Assembly (NCBI GenBank): GCA_964481775.1 | Contig: CAYZUX010000008.1 | Location: 1-64,000 of the forward strand | Direction of reading: 5' to 3' | Source of the DNA: OLB16 sp964481775 | Lineage (GTDB): Bacteria; Hinthialibacterota; Hinthialibacteria; OLB16 | DNA length: 64,000 nucleotides | Shown here: in pieces, positions 1 through 9,243 of the stretch | Layout of the letters: each line of letters starts with the position of its first letter | How positions within the stretch are numbered: position 1 is the first letter of the stretch | Program-made: the position numbers and the translations under genes | Notes under the pieces: model-generated | Told to the model about the DNA's origin: nothing | The model's database searches: none | What the model saw: the letters and a program-made list of their open reading frames with translations, nothing else

Positions 1-2
1 TC

Positions 3-2003
3 GAAGCCGAGGCCGCCATGCTTGGGCAGCCACTTTCGATGCTCATCCCGCAAGTGGTGGGCTTCCGCCTGACAGGCCATCTTCCCGAGGGAGCCACCGC
101 CACCGACCTGGTGCTGCGTGTCACGCAGATTCTCCGCAAGCATGGAGTGGTCGGCAAGTTCGTGGAGTACTTCGGCCCTGGTCTGGCTGACCTGCCACTC
201 GCGGACCGTGCCACCATCGCCAACATGGGGCCGGAGTATGGCGCCACCTGCGGCATCTTCCCGGTCGATGAGGTGGCCATCGACTATCTGCGGTTCAGTG
301 GACGACCCGAGGTGCAGGTCCGGCTTGTGGAAAGGTACATGAAAGAGCAGGGTCTGTTCCATACGGCGGATACCCCAACCGCTGAATACAGCGAGACTCT
401 GGAGCTCGATCTGGGAACCGTTGAACCCAGCCTGGCGGGTCCACGGCGCCCGCAGGACCGTGTCTCCCTCAGGGAGGTCCGGGGTTCTTTCATTTCCCAG
501 CTCACAACTGCGAGGGGCGAATCGGCGGTTCATGAACGGCCTGTCGTGGTTGAGGGACAGAAGGCCACCTTGCGTGATGGTGCGGTGGTCATCGCCTCGA
601 TCACCAGTTGCACGAACACTTCTAACCCCTCGGTCATGTTGGCGGCGGGGCTGGTGGCAAAGAAAGCGCTTGCTCGAGGGCTGCGCCGTAAGCCCTGGGT
701 GAAAACCAGCCTGGCCCCGGGTTCGCTGGTGGTGACTGAATACCTGCGCGAGGCAGGTCTGCTCGAGCCGCTGGAGGCGCTTGGATTCCATCTCGTCGGT
801 TATGGCTGCGCCACCTGTATTGGTAACAGTGGTCCCCTTCCGGAGCCGGTCGCGCGAGGCATCGAGGAGGGTGATCTGCTGGTGGCGGCGGTGCTTTCCG
901 GCAACCGTAACTTCGAGGGGCGTGTTCATGCGCAGGTGCGGGCCAATTACCTCGCCTCTCCACCGCTCGTGGTGGCCTATGCTCTGGCGGGAAGGGTGGA
1001 TCTCGATTTGAGTGCTGACCCCATCGGAGAGGATGCAGATGGGAAATCGGTGTACTTGAAAGATATCTGGCCGAGTCACAGGGAAATCGAGGAGGTGGTA
1101 AAAGCTTCAGTCCATTCCAGAATGTTCAAAAAGTCTTATTCAGATGTCTTCAAAGGGGATGGGCGTTGGCGCGGGCTGACTGTCCCTGGTGGGGATACCT
1201 TTGCCTGGGATGAAAATTCGACTTATGTGAAACAGCCTCCTTTTTTCCAGAACCTGGCCAGCGAGCCAGCAGCTGTAAGGGATATCCAGGGGGCACGTGC
1301 CCTGGCGGTTCTGGGTGACAGTATCACCACCGACCACATTTCCCCCGCCGGTTCCATCAAGCCGAACAGTCCCGCCGGGAAATATCTTCAGAGCCTGGGG
1401 GTTGCCCCGGCCGATTTTAATTCCCTTGGATCACGGCGTGGTAACCATGAGGTCATGATGCGCGGAACCTTTGCCAATGTCCGCCTGCGCAACGCCATGG
1501 TTCCCGGAGTCGAGGGTGGATTCACGCTGCACCTCCCCGATGGCGAGCAGATGAGCATTTATGATGCCGCCATGAAGTATCAGGCCGAGGGGGTACCTCT
1601 CGTGGTGCTTGCGGGGAAGGAATATGGATCAGGCTCCTCGCGCGACTGGGCCGCCAAAGGACCACGTCTCCTGGGGGTGCGTGCGGCGATCGCCGAGAGC
1701 TTCGAACGCATTCATCGCAGCAACCTGGTGGGCATGGGGATTGTTCCTCTGCAATTTGAGCCTGGCCAGAATGTGGCCTCGCTGGGCCTGAGTGGGCGTG
1801 AAGTTTATGAAATCGAGGGACTTGCCGCAGGGATTGAGAGTGGTTTCAGGGAAGAGCGCAAGGTCACGGTCCGGGCGCGGCGTGAGGATGGGACAGTCTG
1901 CGAATTCAAAGTGATCGTGCGTATTGATACCCCGCAGGAGATTCAATACTACCGGCATGGCGGGATCTTGCAGTTTGTTTTGCGGAAACTGCTGGCGGAG
2001 TAA
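3..2003 (+). CDS. acnA: Aconitate hydratase A, 5'-truncated by window edge
   Basis: TCA-cycle aconitase, interconverting citrate and isocitrate through a [4Fe-4S] cluster in the cytoplasm. The open frame runs into base 3 of the window (E-A-E-A-A-M-L-G-Q-P matches the interior of AcnA), so the N-terminal part lies upstream and the internal ATG at 18 is not the true start. The visible 666 residues carry the cluster cysteines in ITSCTNTSNPSV and GCATCIGNSGP, and the C-terminal swivel domain with GDSITTDHISPAGSI and YGSGSSRDWAAKGP. The end is the normal aconitase end. It converges on ddl, with a composite palindromic repeat between them. Family assignment is firm; acnA rather than acnB is judged from the domain order (swivel domain last). 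Confidence 0.96.
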   Translation, partial: EAEAAMLGQPLSMLIPQVVGFRLTGHLPEGATATDLVLRVTQILRKHGVVGKFVEYFGPGLADLPLADRATIANMGPEYGATCGIFPVDEVAIDYLRFSGRPEVQVRLVERYMKEQGLFHTADTPTAEYSETLELDLGTVEPSLAGPRRPQDRVSLREVRGSFISQLTTARGESAVHERPVVVEGQKATLRDGAVVIASITSCTNTSNPSVMLAAGLVAKKALARGLRRKPWVKTSLAPGSLVVTEYLREAGLLEPLEALGFHLVGYGCATCIGNSGPLPEPVARGIEEGDLLVAAVLSGNRNFEGRVHAQVRANYLASPPLVVAYALAGRVDLDLSADPIGEDADGKSVYLKDIWPSHREIEEVVKASVHSRMFKKSYSDVFKGDGRWRGLTVPGGDTFAWDENSTYVKQPPFFQNLASEPAAVRDIQGARALAVLGDSITTDHISPAGSIKPNSPAGKYLQSLGVAPADFNSLGSRRGNHEVMMRGTFANVRLRNAMVPGVEGGFTLHLPDGEQMSIYDAAMKYQAEGVPLVVLAGKEYGSGSSRDWAAKGPRLLGVRAAIAESFERIHRSNLVGMGIVPLQFEPGQNVASLGLSGREVYEIEGLAAGIESGFREERKVTVRARREDGTVCEFKVIVRIDTPQEIQYYRHGGILQFVLRKLLAE

Positions 2004-2035
2004 TTCGGCCCGGCAGATAGATACAGAAGACAGGT

Positions 2036-2116
2036 GGAGTAGCGAATTTATTCGCTCTGTGTCTCTCCCATGAATCGTAACGTGTCGAGTCACAGGGCGA
2101 ATAAATTCGCTACTCC
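2036..2116. repeat. Composite inverted repeat, family B copy 1
   Basis: Two 26-nt arms (2036-2061 and 2091-2116) are inverted copies with one mismatch, separated by 29 bases. The core of each arm, GGAGTAGCGAATTTATTCGC, contains its own small palindrome GCGAAT-TT-ATTCGC. It lies between the convergent ends of acnA and ddl, so it could fold in both transcripts and act as a two-way terminator (inference). A relative with the same design lies at 62456-62537, also at a convergent junction. Confidence 0.85.
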
Positions 2117-2149
2117 GATCTCAGCTATTGTGTTGTGAGCAAAACCAGC

Positions 2150-3232
2150 CTACTGCGCTACCGTCAACACTTCTTCCCTGAACAGCGCTTCACCGATAAC
2201 TCGGTCCAGGATTGCCTCGAAATCCAGACCTGCCGCAGTACAGGCTCTCGGAATCAGGCTCATGCGGGTCATACCCGGGATGGTGTTCACCTCGAGGATC
2301 ACGGGTTTGCCCTCATTCAGCAGAAAATCGGTTCGTGTGATTCCGGCGCAGCCGCAGGCACGGTGCGCACGGAGTGCCAATGACTGAATCTCCCGGGAGA
2401 GTTCTTCACTGATCACAGCAGGAGTGATTTCCTCTGCTCCTCCAGGCTGGTACTTGGCCTCATAGTCGAAGAAACCACTTTGTGTCTTGATTTCTGTCAC
2501 CGGCAATGCCTCGGTTGTTTCCTTGCCGATGACGCCGCAAGTGAACTCCCTTCCCGTGATCCGGTTCTCCACCAGAACCTCCACACTCAGCTGTAAGGCC
2601 TGGTGAATCGCGGAACTGGGATCTTCTCCCGCCTCGAGAAGAGACATTCCCACGCTGGAACCCTGGTTATTGGGTTTAACCACCATCCCTTTTGGGAAAG
2701 ATTCGAGCAGGTAATCACTCAGATCCTCTCCGCGTGATTCCCAGTCTGTACGTGAAAAGAAGGTCCAATCCGGTGTGGGCAGTCCCATGGCGCGCAGAAA
2801 GACCTTGCAACGAGCCTTGTCCATGGTGAGTGCGCTGGCAAGGACACCTGATCCGACATACGGGATGTCCAGAGTTTCCAGGTATCCCTGGATGGTTCCA
2901 TCCTCCCCTCCCGGTCCATGCAGAACGGGAAAGAGCACATCGACACGTCCTTTCAACACCCGTGCGGTCACCAGTTCGGAGTAAGTGGTTGAAGGGGGAG
3001 TATAAGAGCGGTCGAGGGCCACCTCTCTCCCGATGGTCCTTCCCTGGGCCAGCAGAGGAGAGTCGATATGGTGAAGATACCACTTGCGGTCTTCCCCGAT
3101 CTCGATGGGGTGAATCTCGTAGCGGTTTCTGTCGAGGATTTCCACCACATGACAGCCAGATGCCAACGAGACCTCCCGCTCAGCCGAGGGGCCGCCCATC
3201 AATATCCCAATCCGTATGCGTTCCTTGTACAT
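2150..3232 (-). CDS. ddl: D-alanine--D-alanine ligase
   Basis: ATP-grasp ligase making D-Ala-D-Ala for peptidoglycan precursors in the cytoplasm. The 360-residue length is normal for Ddl. The N-terminus has GILMGGPSAEREVSLASG, the middle has VLHGPGGEDGTIQGYLE and MDKARCKVFLRAMGLPTPDW, the ATP-grasp part has VVKPNNQGSSVGMS, and the end has TRTDFLL and EVNTIPGMTRMSLIP (metal and substrate loop). It lies 143 bases downstream of truB on the same strand and may be read through from the nusA-infB-rbfA-truB block, though this spacing also allows its own promoter. It ends in TAG, which shows that TAG is a genuine stop in this genome. Confidence 0.96.
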   Translation of the reverse strand: MYKERIRIGILMGGPSAEREVSLASGCHVVEILDRNRYEIHPIEIGEDRKWYLHHIDSPLLAQGRTIGREVALDRSYTPPSTTYSELVTARVLKGRVDVLFPVLHGPGGEDGTIQGYLETLDIPYVGSGVLASALTMDKARCKVFLRAMGLPTPDWTFFSRTDWESRGEDLSDYLLESFPKGMVVKPNNQGSSVGMSLLEAGEDPSSAIHQALQLSVEVLVENRITGREFTCGVIGKETTEALPVTEIKTQSGFFDYEAKYQPGGAEEITPAVISEELSREIQSLALRAHRACGCAGITRTDFLLNEGKPVILEVNTIPGMTRMSLIPRACTAAGLDFEAILDRVIGEALFREEVLTVAQ

Positions 3233-3375
3233 CGCGCTCTCCCCAATCTGGGCCTACCGGACAATCAACTTCGGCCACCTCCCCATGCAGGTGCCCCGAA
3301 GGAGTCCGCGTGAACTTAATGATAGCCCAATATGGAAGGTACCAACAAGGTTGATTACCAAACCGTTGGTGTGGG

Positions 3376-4320
3376 TCAGGGTTTGGAGGCGAAAGGCTGG
3401 GGAAAAACCCGGACTGGTTTGAGGACTTCCAGGTCCCCGCCAAGCCGTGCCACCTGGGTGGAATCGAACATGGATTTCCCCAGGCCTACCAGTCTTCCAT
3501 CCCGCGATTTGATGCGAAGGAGTGCATCACGGCTGAAGTCAGCACTGGCCGAAAGGATCGCTCCGCTCCGGATGGAACGGCCTGTCATCCAGGACTTCAC
3601 TTCAGAGTCCTGGATCGTAACTGCTGGGAACCTCGTCAGGGCCAGGTCGGGTGAGAGCAGGTGCTCCCGCACCGAGTCAGGGTCTTTGAGCAACGCACTA
3701 TCCACGGAATCGGTGACTGACAGTGGACCGCAACGAGTCCTCACCAGGCTGGCCATGACCGCCCCGCAACCGAGTTCTTTCCCGATGTCGTGGCAGAGAG
3801 TACGGACATAGGTTCCCTTGGAACATAACACCCGGATCTCAAGGTCAGGAGGTGTGTAACCCAGAACCTCCAGCTCAAAGACATTGACACTGACCGGTTC
3901 ACGTTCCACCTCGACTCCCTGACGCGCCAGGTCATAGAGGCGTTTCCCCTGATGGCGCTTGGCGCTGACCATGGGGGGGATCTGCCGGATCTCACCACGG
4001 AAGCGGGGGAGCAGATCCTCGATCTGTCCGAGGGAGAGGTCCAAGGCGGATTTCGTGGCGAGGGTTTCCCCGGTGATGTCCTGGGTATCGGTCACGATGC
4101 CAAAACGGCAGACCAGACGGTATTCCTTTTCCTCCGCGGTCAGGAATTCCGAGAGCTTGGTGGCATTCCCAAGGCACAAGGGCAAGACACCGGTGGCGAT
4201 CGGATCCAGGGTTCCCGCATGGCCAACCTGGCGTTGCCGGGCGGCTTTACGGACCAGGTCCACGACATCATGCGAGGTCAGCCCCTTGGGCTTGTCGACA
4301 TTAAGGATTCCGCTCAGCAT
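3376..4320 (-). CDS. truB: tRNA pseudouridine(55) synthase TruB
   Basis: Makes pseudouridine 55 in the T-loop of tRNAs. The start chosen is the ATG at 4318-4320 (MLSGILNVDKPKGLTSHDVV), where the conserved TruB sequence begins, with GGGAAG just upstream. A longer reading from 4386 would add 22 non-conserved residues and overlap rbfA further. The catalytic aspartate lies in GHAGTLDPIATGVLPL, and the family motif KGTYVRTLCHDIG is present. The C-terminal PUA-like tail includes SRDGRLVGLGKS. The first 20 bases overlap the end of rbfA, so translation is probably coupled. It ends in TGA. Confidence 0.95.
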   Translation of the reverse strand: MLSGILNVDKPKGLTSHDVVDLVRKAARQRQVGHAGTLDPIATGVLPLCLGNATKLSEFLTAEEKEYRLVCRFGIVTDTQDITGETLATKSALDLSLGQIEDLLPRFRGEIRQIPPMVSAKRHQGKRLYDLARQGVEVEREPVSVNVFELEVLGYTPPDLEIRVLCSKGTYVRTLCHDIGKELGCGAVMASLVRTRCGPLSVTDSVDSALLKDPDSVREHLLSPDLALTRFPAVTIQDSEVKSWMTGRSIRSGAILSASADFSRDALLRIKSRDGRLVGLGKSMFDSTQVARLGGDLEVLKPVRVFPQPFASKP

Positions 4321-4681
4321 CTTCCCAATCTTCTCGTACAAGTTTGAGCAGTGACTCGATCCGCTCGGCACGTTCCTCGGTGTCATCCAGCTGGAACTGG
4401 AGCCGGGGAGTTTTCTTGATTCGGATCCGGGGTGCCAGGAGCCGGCGCACCTTCTCAGCGGCTGTGGTCAGGTCTCCTTCCGGCAAAGGCTGTACCTGTC
4501 CATGCTCATCAAACTTACGTGCCATCACATAGACACGTGCCGAGCTCAGATCGGCGGTGACGCGAACCTCGGTGACAGTCAACGCGGATAGGACCGGATC
4601 GGTGTTCTCGTGCAACATGATGGAGCCGATCTCCTCGCGGAGAAGCGAGTTCACCTGCTCCAGGCGGCGCTTGTTTGTCAT
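4301..4681 (-). CDS. rbfA: Ribosome-binding factor A
   Basis: Small KH-fold protein (126 residues) that helps 30S subunit maturation by acting on the 5' helix of 16S rRNA. The sequence begins MTNKRRLEQVNSLLREEIGS and includes LSALTVTEVRVTADLSSARVYV and IRIKKTPRLQFQLDDTEERAERI, the typical RbfA segments. It sits between infB (74-base gap) and truB (20-base overlap), the usual bacterial order infB-rbfA-truB, which supports the assignment. Confidence 0.93.
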   Translation of the reverse strand: MTNKRRLEQVNSLLREEIGSIMLHENTDPVLSALTVTEVRVTADLSSARVYVMARKFDEHGQVQPLPEGDLTTAAEKVRRLLAPRIRIKKTPRLQFQLDDTEERAERIESLLKLVREDWEDAERNP

Positions 4682-4755
4682 GTTCTCATTGCCCCATCAA
4701 AATTCCGCCCCACTCAGTTCCGAGGGATACAGGTGAACCAAGCGATGGGGCCTTC

Positions 4756-7596
4756 CTAAAGCGTCGCAGCAATGGTCTCTGTCTGGATACATTCAATGAT
4801 GTCGCGTGGGTGGACATCCTGGAAATTGGCGATGCCGAGACCACATTCCAAACCTTGTGCAACCTCGCTGGCTTCATCCTTGAAACGGCGGAGGGTCACA
4901 AGCCTGGTTTCAGCCAGGATACGATTGTCACGCAGCACGCGGACAGGCCGTCCTTTAACCAGTTTTCCTTCACGGACAACGCCGCCGATGATGAGACCAG
5001 CCTTGGAGCTTCGGAAGATTTCCATCACCTCCAGGCGTCCGATGACCACCTCTCGTTGCTCATCGGCCAGGAGTCCCAGCATGGCCTTCTTGATATCTTC
5101 GATGGCATCGTAGATGACCGTGTAAGTGCGGACATCCACCCGTTCACGCTGCTGGGCGGGAACCACATCGGCGGGTACCGCGACATTGAAGCCGAGGATG
5201 ATCGCATCGGATGCCGAGGCCAACATGATGTCTGATTCCGAGACCGCACCAACGCCACGGTGCAGGATGCGAACCTTGACCTTTTCGCTTTCGATCCGCT
5301 CCAGCGATTCACAGACCGCCTCGACTGATCCCTGCACATCGCCCTTGACAATGATGTTGAGGTCTTTGACAGAACCTTCCTCGATCCGGCTGAAGAGGCT
5401 TTCCAGGGTGACATGCGCCACCTGCGCCATCTCACGTTCGCGGCGAATCTGCTGCAGCTTGTTGCCCAGTTCCCGTGCGGTTTTCTCATCCGGCACGCCG
5501 CGCAACTCATCACCGGCCACGGGTGTTCCCGATAAGCCCAAAATAGCCACCGGGACACCCGGTGTGGCGACTGGAATCCGCTGGCCATGCTCGTTCATCA
5601 GTGCCCGTACCTTACCTGCCCAGACACCCGCCACGATGGGATCACCGACACGCAATGTCCCCTCCTGGACAAGGGCTGTGGCGATCGCGCCGCGCCCTTG
5701 CTCAAGGCGTGCTTCGATGATGGTCCCCTTGGCGCGTTTATCCGGATTGGCTTTCAGCTCAAGCAGTTCCGCCTGCAGATGGATCAGGTCCACCAGGGAG
5801 TCGATCCCGATTTTCTTCAGGGCACTGATCTCAGCGACCGGTGTTTGTCCTCCCCACTCCTCAGGAAGCAGACCTTCGGCGGCGAGCTCCTGTCTCACCC
5901 GTTCCACATTGGCGCCGGCAACATCGATCTTATTGATTGCCACGATGATCGGGACATTGGCGGCACGAGCGTGGGCGATCGCCTCACGGGTTTGTGGCAT
6001 GACTCCGTCATCAGCGGCCACCACCAGCACGACCACATCGGTCACCATGGCGCCGCGGGCACGCATGGCAGTGAAAGCTTCGTGACCAGGAGTGTCAATA
6101 AAAGTAATCGTCTTGCCATCCGGCAGCTGGACAAAATACGCTCCGATATGCTGGGTGATCCCTCCGGCTTCACCCGAGGCAACATCCGCGCTGCGGATCG
6201 CATCCATCAGCTTGGTCTTGCCATGGTCTACGTGTCCCATCACGGTGACTACCGGCGGACGTGGTTGGAGCTTGTTGGGATCATCAACCTGTTCGAATTC
6301 CTCGAAGGGGTTCACATCCATCAGGCTGGATTCTTCAACATTGAATCCGAATTCTTCGGCGATCAGGTCGATGGTTTCACGATCGACACGCTGGTTGACG
6401 GTGACGACCCGGCCCAGGTCAAGGAGGATCTTGAGAATTTCGCTTGGGTTCACACCCAGGCCATAGGCGACATCAGCCACTGTAGTGGCCTCGTGAATGC
6501 GCAAGGTGGTTTTTTCCTTCTCGTCCCGCTCCCGTTGGGCCTCCTGGGTGGCCGCCATGCGTTCGCGTTTGGTCCTCTTGTAGCGCTGGCTGCGTGACTT
6601 TTTCTTTCCCGTAAAGAAGGCCAGGACCTTGCGCTCCACGACAGTGGATTCACGATCCTTCTTGGCCTCGGTGATTTCTTCAACCTTGGTTTTTTTGCCT
6701 TTGGGTCTTTTGACAGCCGCAGCTGCCGCGGCAGCGGGTGATTGAACTGGAACCGGGGGTGTTGTATCCGTGGCGGGCTTAGCCTTTGTCTCCCGGCTCT
6801 CCCGAGCTTCCCGGCTTTCCCCCTCACGAGGCTGCCGTTTTCCACCTGCCTGCTGAGGACGCCGACGATCCTCGGAAGGACGTCCACCTGTCTGTCCGGA
6901 CTCACGGCGTTTTGGTTGGGATGGAGCTGCCTGTTGGGTACCCCCCTGGGAAGTCCTGCGGCGCTCCTCTTTGTGGGCAGGTTTAGCTGCTTCAGGTTGG
7001 GCAGCCGGGGGAGGTGGTGGTGGAGGCGGTGGTGGAGGCGGTGGGGGTGGTGCTGGTGCTTCCACCGCGGCAACCGGGACGGGTTCGGGAACCGGTTCGG
7101 CCACAGGTTCCGGAGTGGGAGCCACCGGCGGCTCCTCCGGTGTGGGAGCCACCACTTGAGTCTTTGGCTTGATCCCGCTTTCCCTGAGGCGTTTGGCACG
7201 CAGCAGATCCCGTGCTTTTGTTTCGACTCCCACACGGCGTGGCTCCCCTTTGTCTGTGGCTGGCTGGTCTTTTTTGGGAGCCGCTTTGGCAGTGGTTTTG
7301 GGTTGTGCCTGTCCGGGTGTGATGCCTGCTGACCGCGGAACTGTCGAGGGACGTTCTCCCGGGCCTGCTTTGCGGATGATCGGGGTTGCCGCCCCTGGAC
7401 GCAGAACCTTGACACCGGGACTCACCAGGACTGGCCTCTTGGGAGCCATGGCCACGAGACGCCCTTCCACCTGGCTCAGCTCCGTATCGTTCAGAGCAGA
7501 GGCAGGATCTTTGCCTCGTATGCCCGACTCTTCCAGCAGGGTTAATACCTTCTGGACTGAGACTCCATGCTTTCGTGCGACTTCAGCAACCTGCAT
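4756..7596 (-). CDS. infB: Translation initiation factor IF-2
   Basis: GTPase that brings initiator tRNA to the ribosome. At 946 residues it is a long IF-2. Residues 1-50 form an IF2N domain (MQVAEVARKHGVSVQKVLTL). Residues 50-350 are a low-complexity, charged linker with 15 consecutive prolines at 183-197 and Lys/Arg/Glu-rich stretches. A second IF2N-like segment at about 362-430 precedes the G domain, with G1 GHVDHGKT at 454-461, then DTPGHEAF, NKID and SALKKIGID, and domains II-IV to the C-terminus. The proline run probably needs EF-P for efficient synthesis (inference). It lies between nusA and rbfA and ends in TAG. Confidence 0.97.
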   Translation of the reverse strand: MQVAEVARKHGVSVQKVLTLLEESGIRGKDPASALNDTELSQVEGRLVAMAPKRPVLVSPGVKVLRPGAATPIIRKAGPGERPSTVPRSAGITPGQAQPKTTAKAAPKKDQPATDKGEPRRVGVETKARDLLRAKRLRESGIKPKTQVVAPTPEEPPVAPTPEPVAEPVPEPVPVAAVEAPAPPPPPPPPPPPPPPPAAQPEAAKPAHKEERRRTSQGGTQQAAPSQPKRRESGQTGGRPSEDRRRPQQAGGKRQPREGESREARESRETKAKPATDTTPPVPVQSPAAAAAAAVKRPKGKKTKVEEITEAKKDRESTVVERKVLAFFTGKKKSRSQRYKRTKRERMAATQEAQRERDEKEKTTLRIHEATTVADVAYGLGVNPSEILKILLDLGRVVTVNQRVDRETIDLIAEEFGFNVEESSLMDVNPFEEFEQVDDPNKLQPRPPVVTVMGHVDHGKTKLMDAIRSADVASGEAGGITQHIGAYFVQLPDGKTITFIDTPGHEAFTAMRARGAMVTDVVVLVVAADDGVMPQTREAIAHARAANVPIIVAINKIDVAGANVERVRQELAAEGLLPEEWGGQTPVAEISALKKIGIDSLVDLIHLQAELLELKANPDKRAKGTIIEARLEQGRGAIATALVQEGTLRVGDPIVAGVWAGKVRALMNEHGQRIPVATPGVPVAILGLSGTPVAGDELRGVPDEKTARELGNKLQQIRREREMAQVAHVTLESLFSRIEEGSVKDLNIIVKGDVQGSVEAVCESLERIESEKVKVRILHRGVGAVSESDIMLASASDAIILGFNVAVPADVVPAQQRERVDVRTYTVIYDAIEDIKKAMLGLLADEQREVVIGRLEVMEIFRSSKAGLIIGGVVREGKLVKGRPVRVLRDNRILAETRLVTLRRFKDEASEVAQGLECGLGIANFQDVHPRDIIECIQTETIAATL

Positions 7597-7713
7597 TCCT
7601 GGAATTGAACCTCCAAATCCTCCGCGTCAGGACTCATTCACGGCGAAAGCGGGGAGGCATGTAACCTTCTTCTGTCTACATGTAACCCTCTCTCCGTCAA
7701 GGGAATCCGCCCG

Positions 7714-9021
7714 CTATTCCTCAACCGGCTTAGCCGGTTTGTCTTCTTCCGATGCTTCTTCACGCAAATAAGCCGGGACCGCTGAGCCCGACAGGAAGGC
7801 TTTTGCGCCTTCAAACACTTTTTCAGCCAGGGATGGCTCCAGGCGTGCTGTTTCCACCAGCCCATCCACCCCATACTCCACGGCGTCCTCATAGGACCAC
7901 ACACCGGCGGACATGAGCAACTCCACTGTTTCGGTGTCCACACCCGGAAGCGAGGCCAGCATTTCGCGGGTTTCGCGTTCACTGGCTTCGACTTCGGAGG
8001 CACTCACAATATCGATATGGATCCCGGTCAGTTCGGAGGCCAGCTTGGCGTTTAGTCCACCCTTCCCGATGGCCAGCGACAGCTGATCGTCTTTCACAAC
8101 CAGAGTGGCATTCCTGCCATCCGGCTGGATCTCAACGGATTCCACCTCGGCAGGCTTGAGCGAGTTCATTACAAACTTGGCTTTATCGGCACTGTAAGGG
8201 ATGATGTCGATCCGCTCGCCTTTCAGTTCCTGAACCACCATCTGTACACGTGAACCTTTCATCCCCACGCAAGCGCCGACAGGATCGACATCCAGATTGG
8301 TCGACATGACAGCGATTTTGGTTCGTTTCCCCGGTTCCCGTGCGATGGCCTTGATGACGACAGTTCCATCACGGACCTCGCTGACCTCCTGTTCGAAGAG
8401 CTTACGGACCAGATCGGGACTTTTCCGTGAAAGAACCACCTGGGCCTCGCGAGCGGTCTGGTTGACTTCCAGGATGATTGCGCGCACACGGTCGCCATAA
8501 TGATAGCGTTCGCCCTTGGCTTGTTCGTTAAAGGGCAGTAAGGCCTCGGCATAGCCGATATCCACGATCACGTTGCCACGTTCATACTGCTGGACAGTTC
8601 CGGAGACGAGTTCACCGATGCGGTTGGAGTAGCGTTCAAACACCATCTCACGCTCCGCCTCACGGATACGCTGGGTAATCACCTGTTTGGCGTTCTGCGC
8701 CGCGATTCTTCCGAAATCACTGGGAGTGACATCGATCTCGACATTTTGTGTCAGGCGAGCGTTGGGATCGTAAAGACGGGCCTCGGGGAGTGAAATTTCG
8801 CGTGCTTCATTGACCACTTCGGGAACGACAGTCTTCTGGGCATAGACCCGGTATTCACCTGTCTTGGGGTCGATGGCGGCCCGGGTGACTTCCAATTCCG
8901 GATCCAGCATCTTCTTGGAGGCGGAAACCAAAGCCGCCTGGAGTGCATCTTCCAGAATCTCAATCGAGATGTTGCGCTCGTTGGCGATGCGACGCAGCAA
9001 GTCCCATGTTTCTCTGCTCAT
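7714..9021 (-). CDS. nusA: Transcription termination/antitermination factor NusA
   Basis: RNA polymerase-binding factor controlling pausing, termination and antitermination. The 435-residue protein shows the N-terminal NusA domain (about 1-130), an S1 domain (GELVSGTVQQYERGNVIVDI), KH domains (DPVGACVGMKGSRVQMVVQEL and LSLAIGKGGLNAKLASELTG), and a short C-terminal helical domain (TVELLMSAGVWSYEDAVEYG) before an acidic tail. It starts the nusA-infB-rbfA-truB block. The usual upstream partner rimP is not present: the next 200 bases hold no coding sequence I can support, only a terminator for the neighbouring operon. The promoter for this block should lie in 9022-9200, but I could not pick it with confidence. 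Confidence 0.95.
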   Translation of the reverse strand: MSRETWDLLRRIANERNISIEILEDALQAALVSASKKMLDPELEVTRAAIDPKTGEYRVYAQKTVVPEVVNEAREISLPEARLYDPNARLTQNVEIDVTPSDFGRIAAQNAKQVITQRIREAEREMVFERYSNRIGELVSGTVQQYERGNVIVDIGYAEALLPFNEQAKGERYHYGDRVRAIILEVNQTAREAQVVLSRKSPDLVRKLFEQEVSEVRDGTVVIKAIAREPGKRTKIAVMSTNLDVDPVGACVGMKGSRVQMVVQELKGERIDIIPYSADKAKFVMNSLKPAEVESVEIQPDGRNATLVVKDDQLSLAIGKGGLNAKLASELTGIHIDIVSASEVEASERETREMLASLPGVDTETVELLMSAGVWSYEDAVEYGVDGLVETARLEPSLAEKVFEGAKAFLSGSAVPAYLREEASEEDKPAKPVEE

Positions 9022-9201
9022 GTGCTCATTTCCGTTTGACGGGAGGAGTCCTGCTCCGGCTGGAGTTTCGTTTCAGCAATCCCCAACCACGCTGGACTCA
9101 TTCCTCTCAGACCTTGTCTGGACAGTCCTCTGGCGTGAGGGGCTTATTCTCTCTTCTTGTCCGGTCCATCCGAGGGGGTTCGAAGACCACGGTCGGTTGA
9201 C

Positions 9202-9231
9202 AAAAAAAGAAGTGGGAGTTGCCCCCCACTT
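9202..9231 (-). terminator. Intrinsic terminator after the methyltransferase gene
   Basis: Read on the minus strand, AAGTGGG pairs with CCCACTT (9225-9231 with 9210-9216) around an 8-base loop, followed by C and a run of seven T (9202-9208). It begins about 13 bases after the stop of the minus-strand methyltransferase and is the right way round to end that operon, insulating it from nusA. Confidence 0.75.
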
Positions 9232-9243
9232 TCCGATAGAAAT

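Noticed and set aside
5126..6597. Long plus-strand frames opposite infB
   Set aside because: Antisense of IF-2; no ribosome site and no family resemblance.
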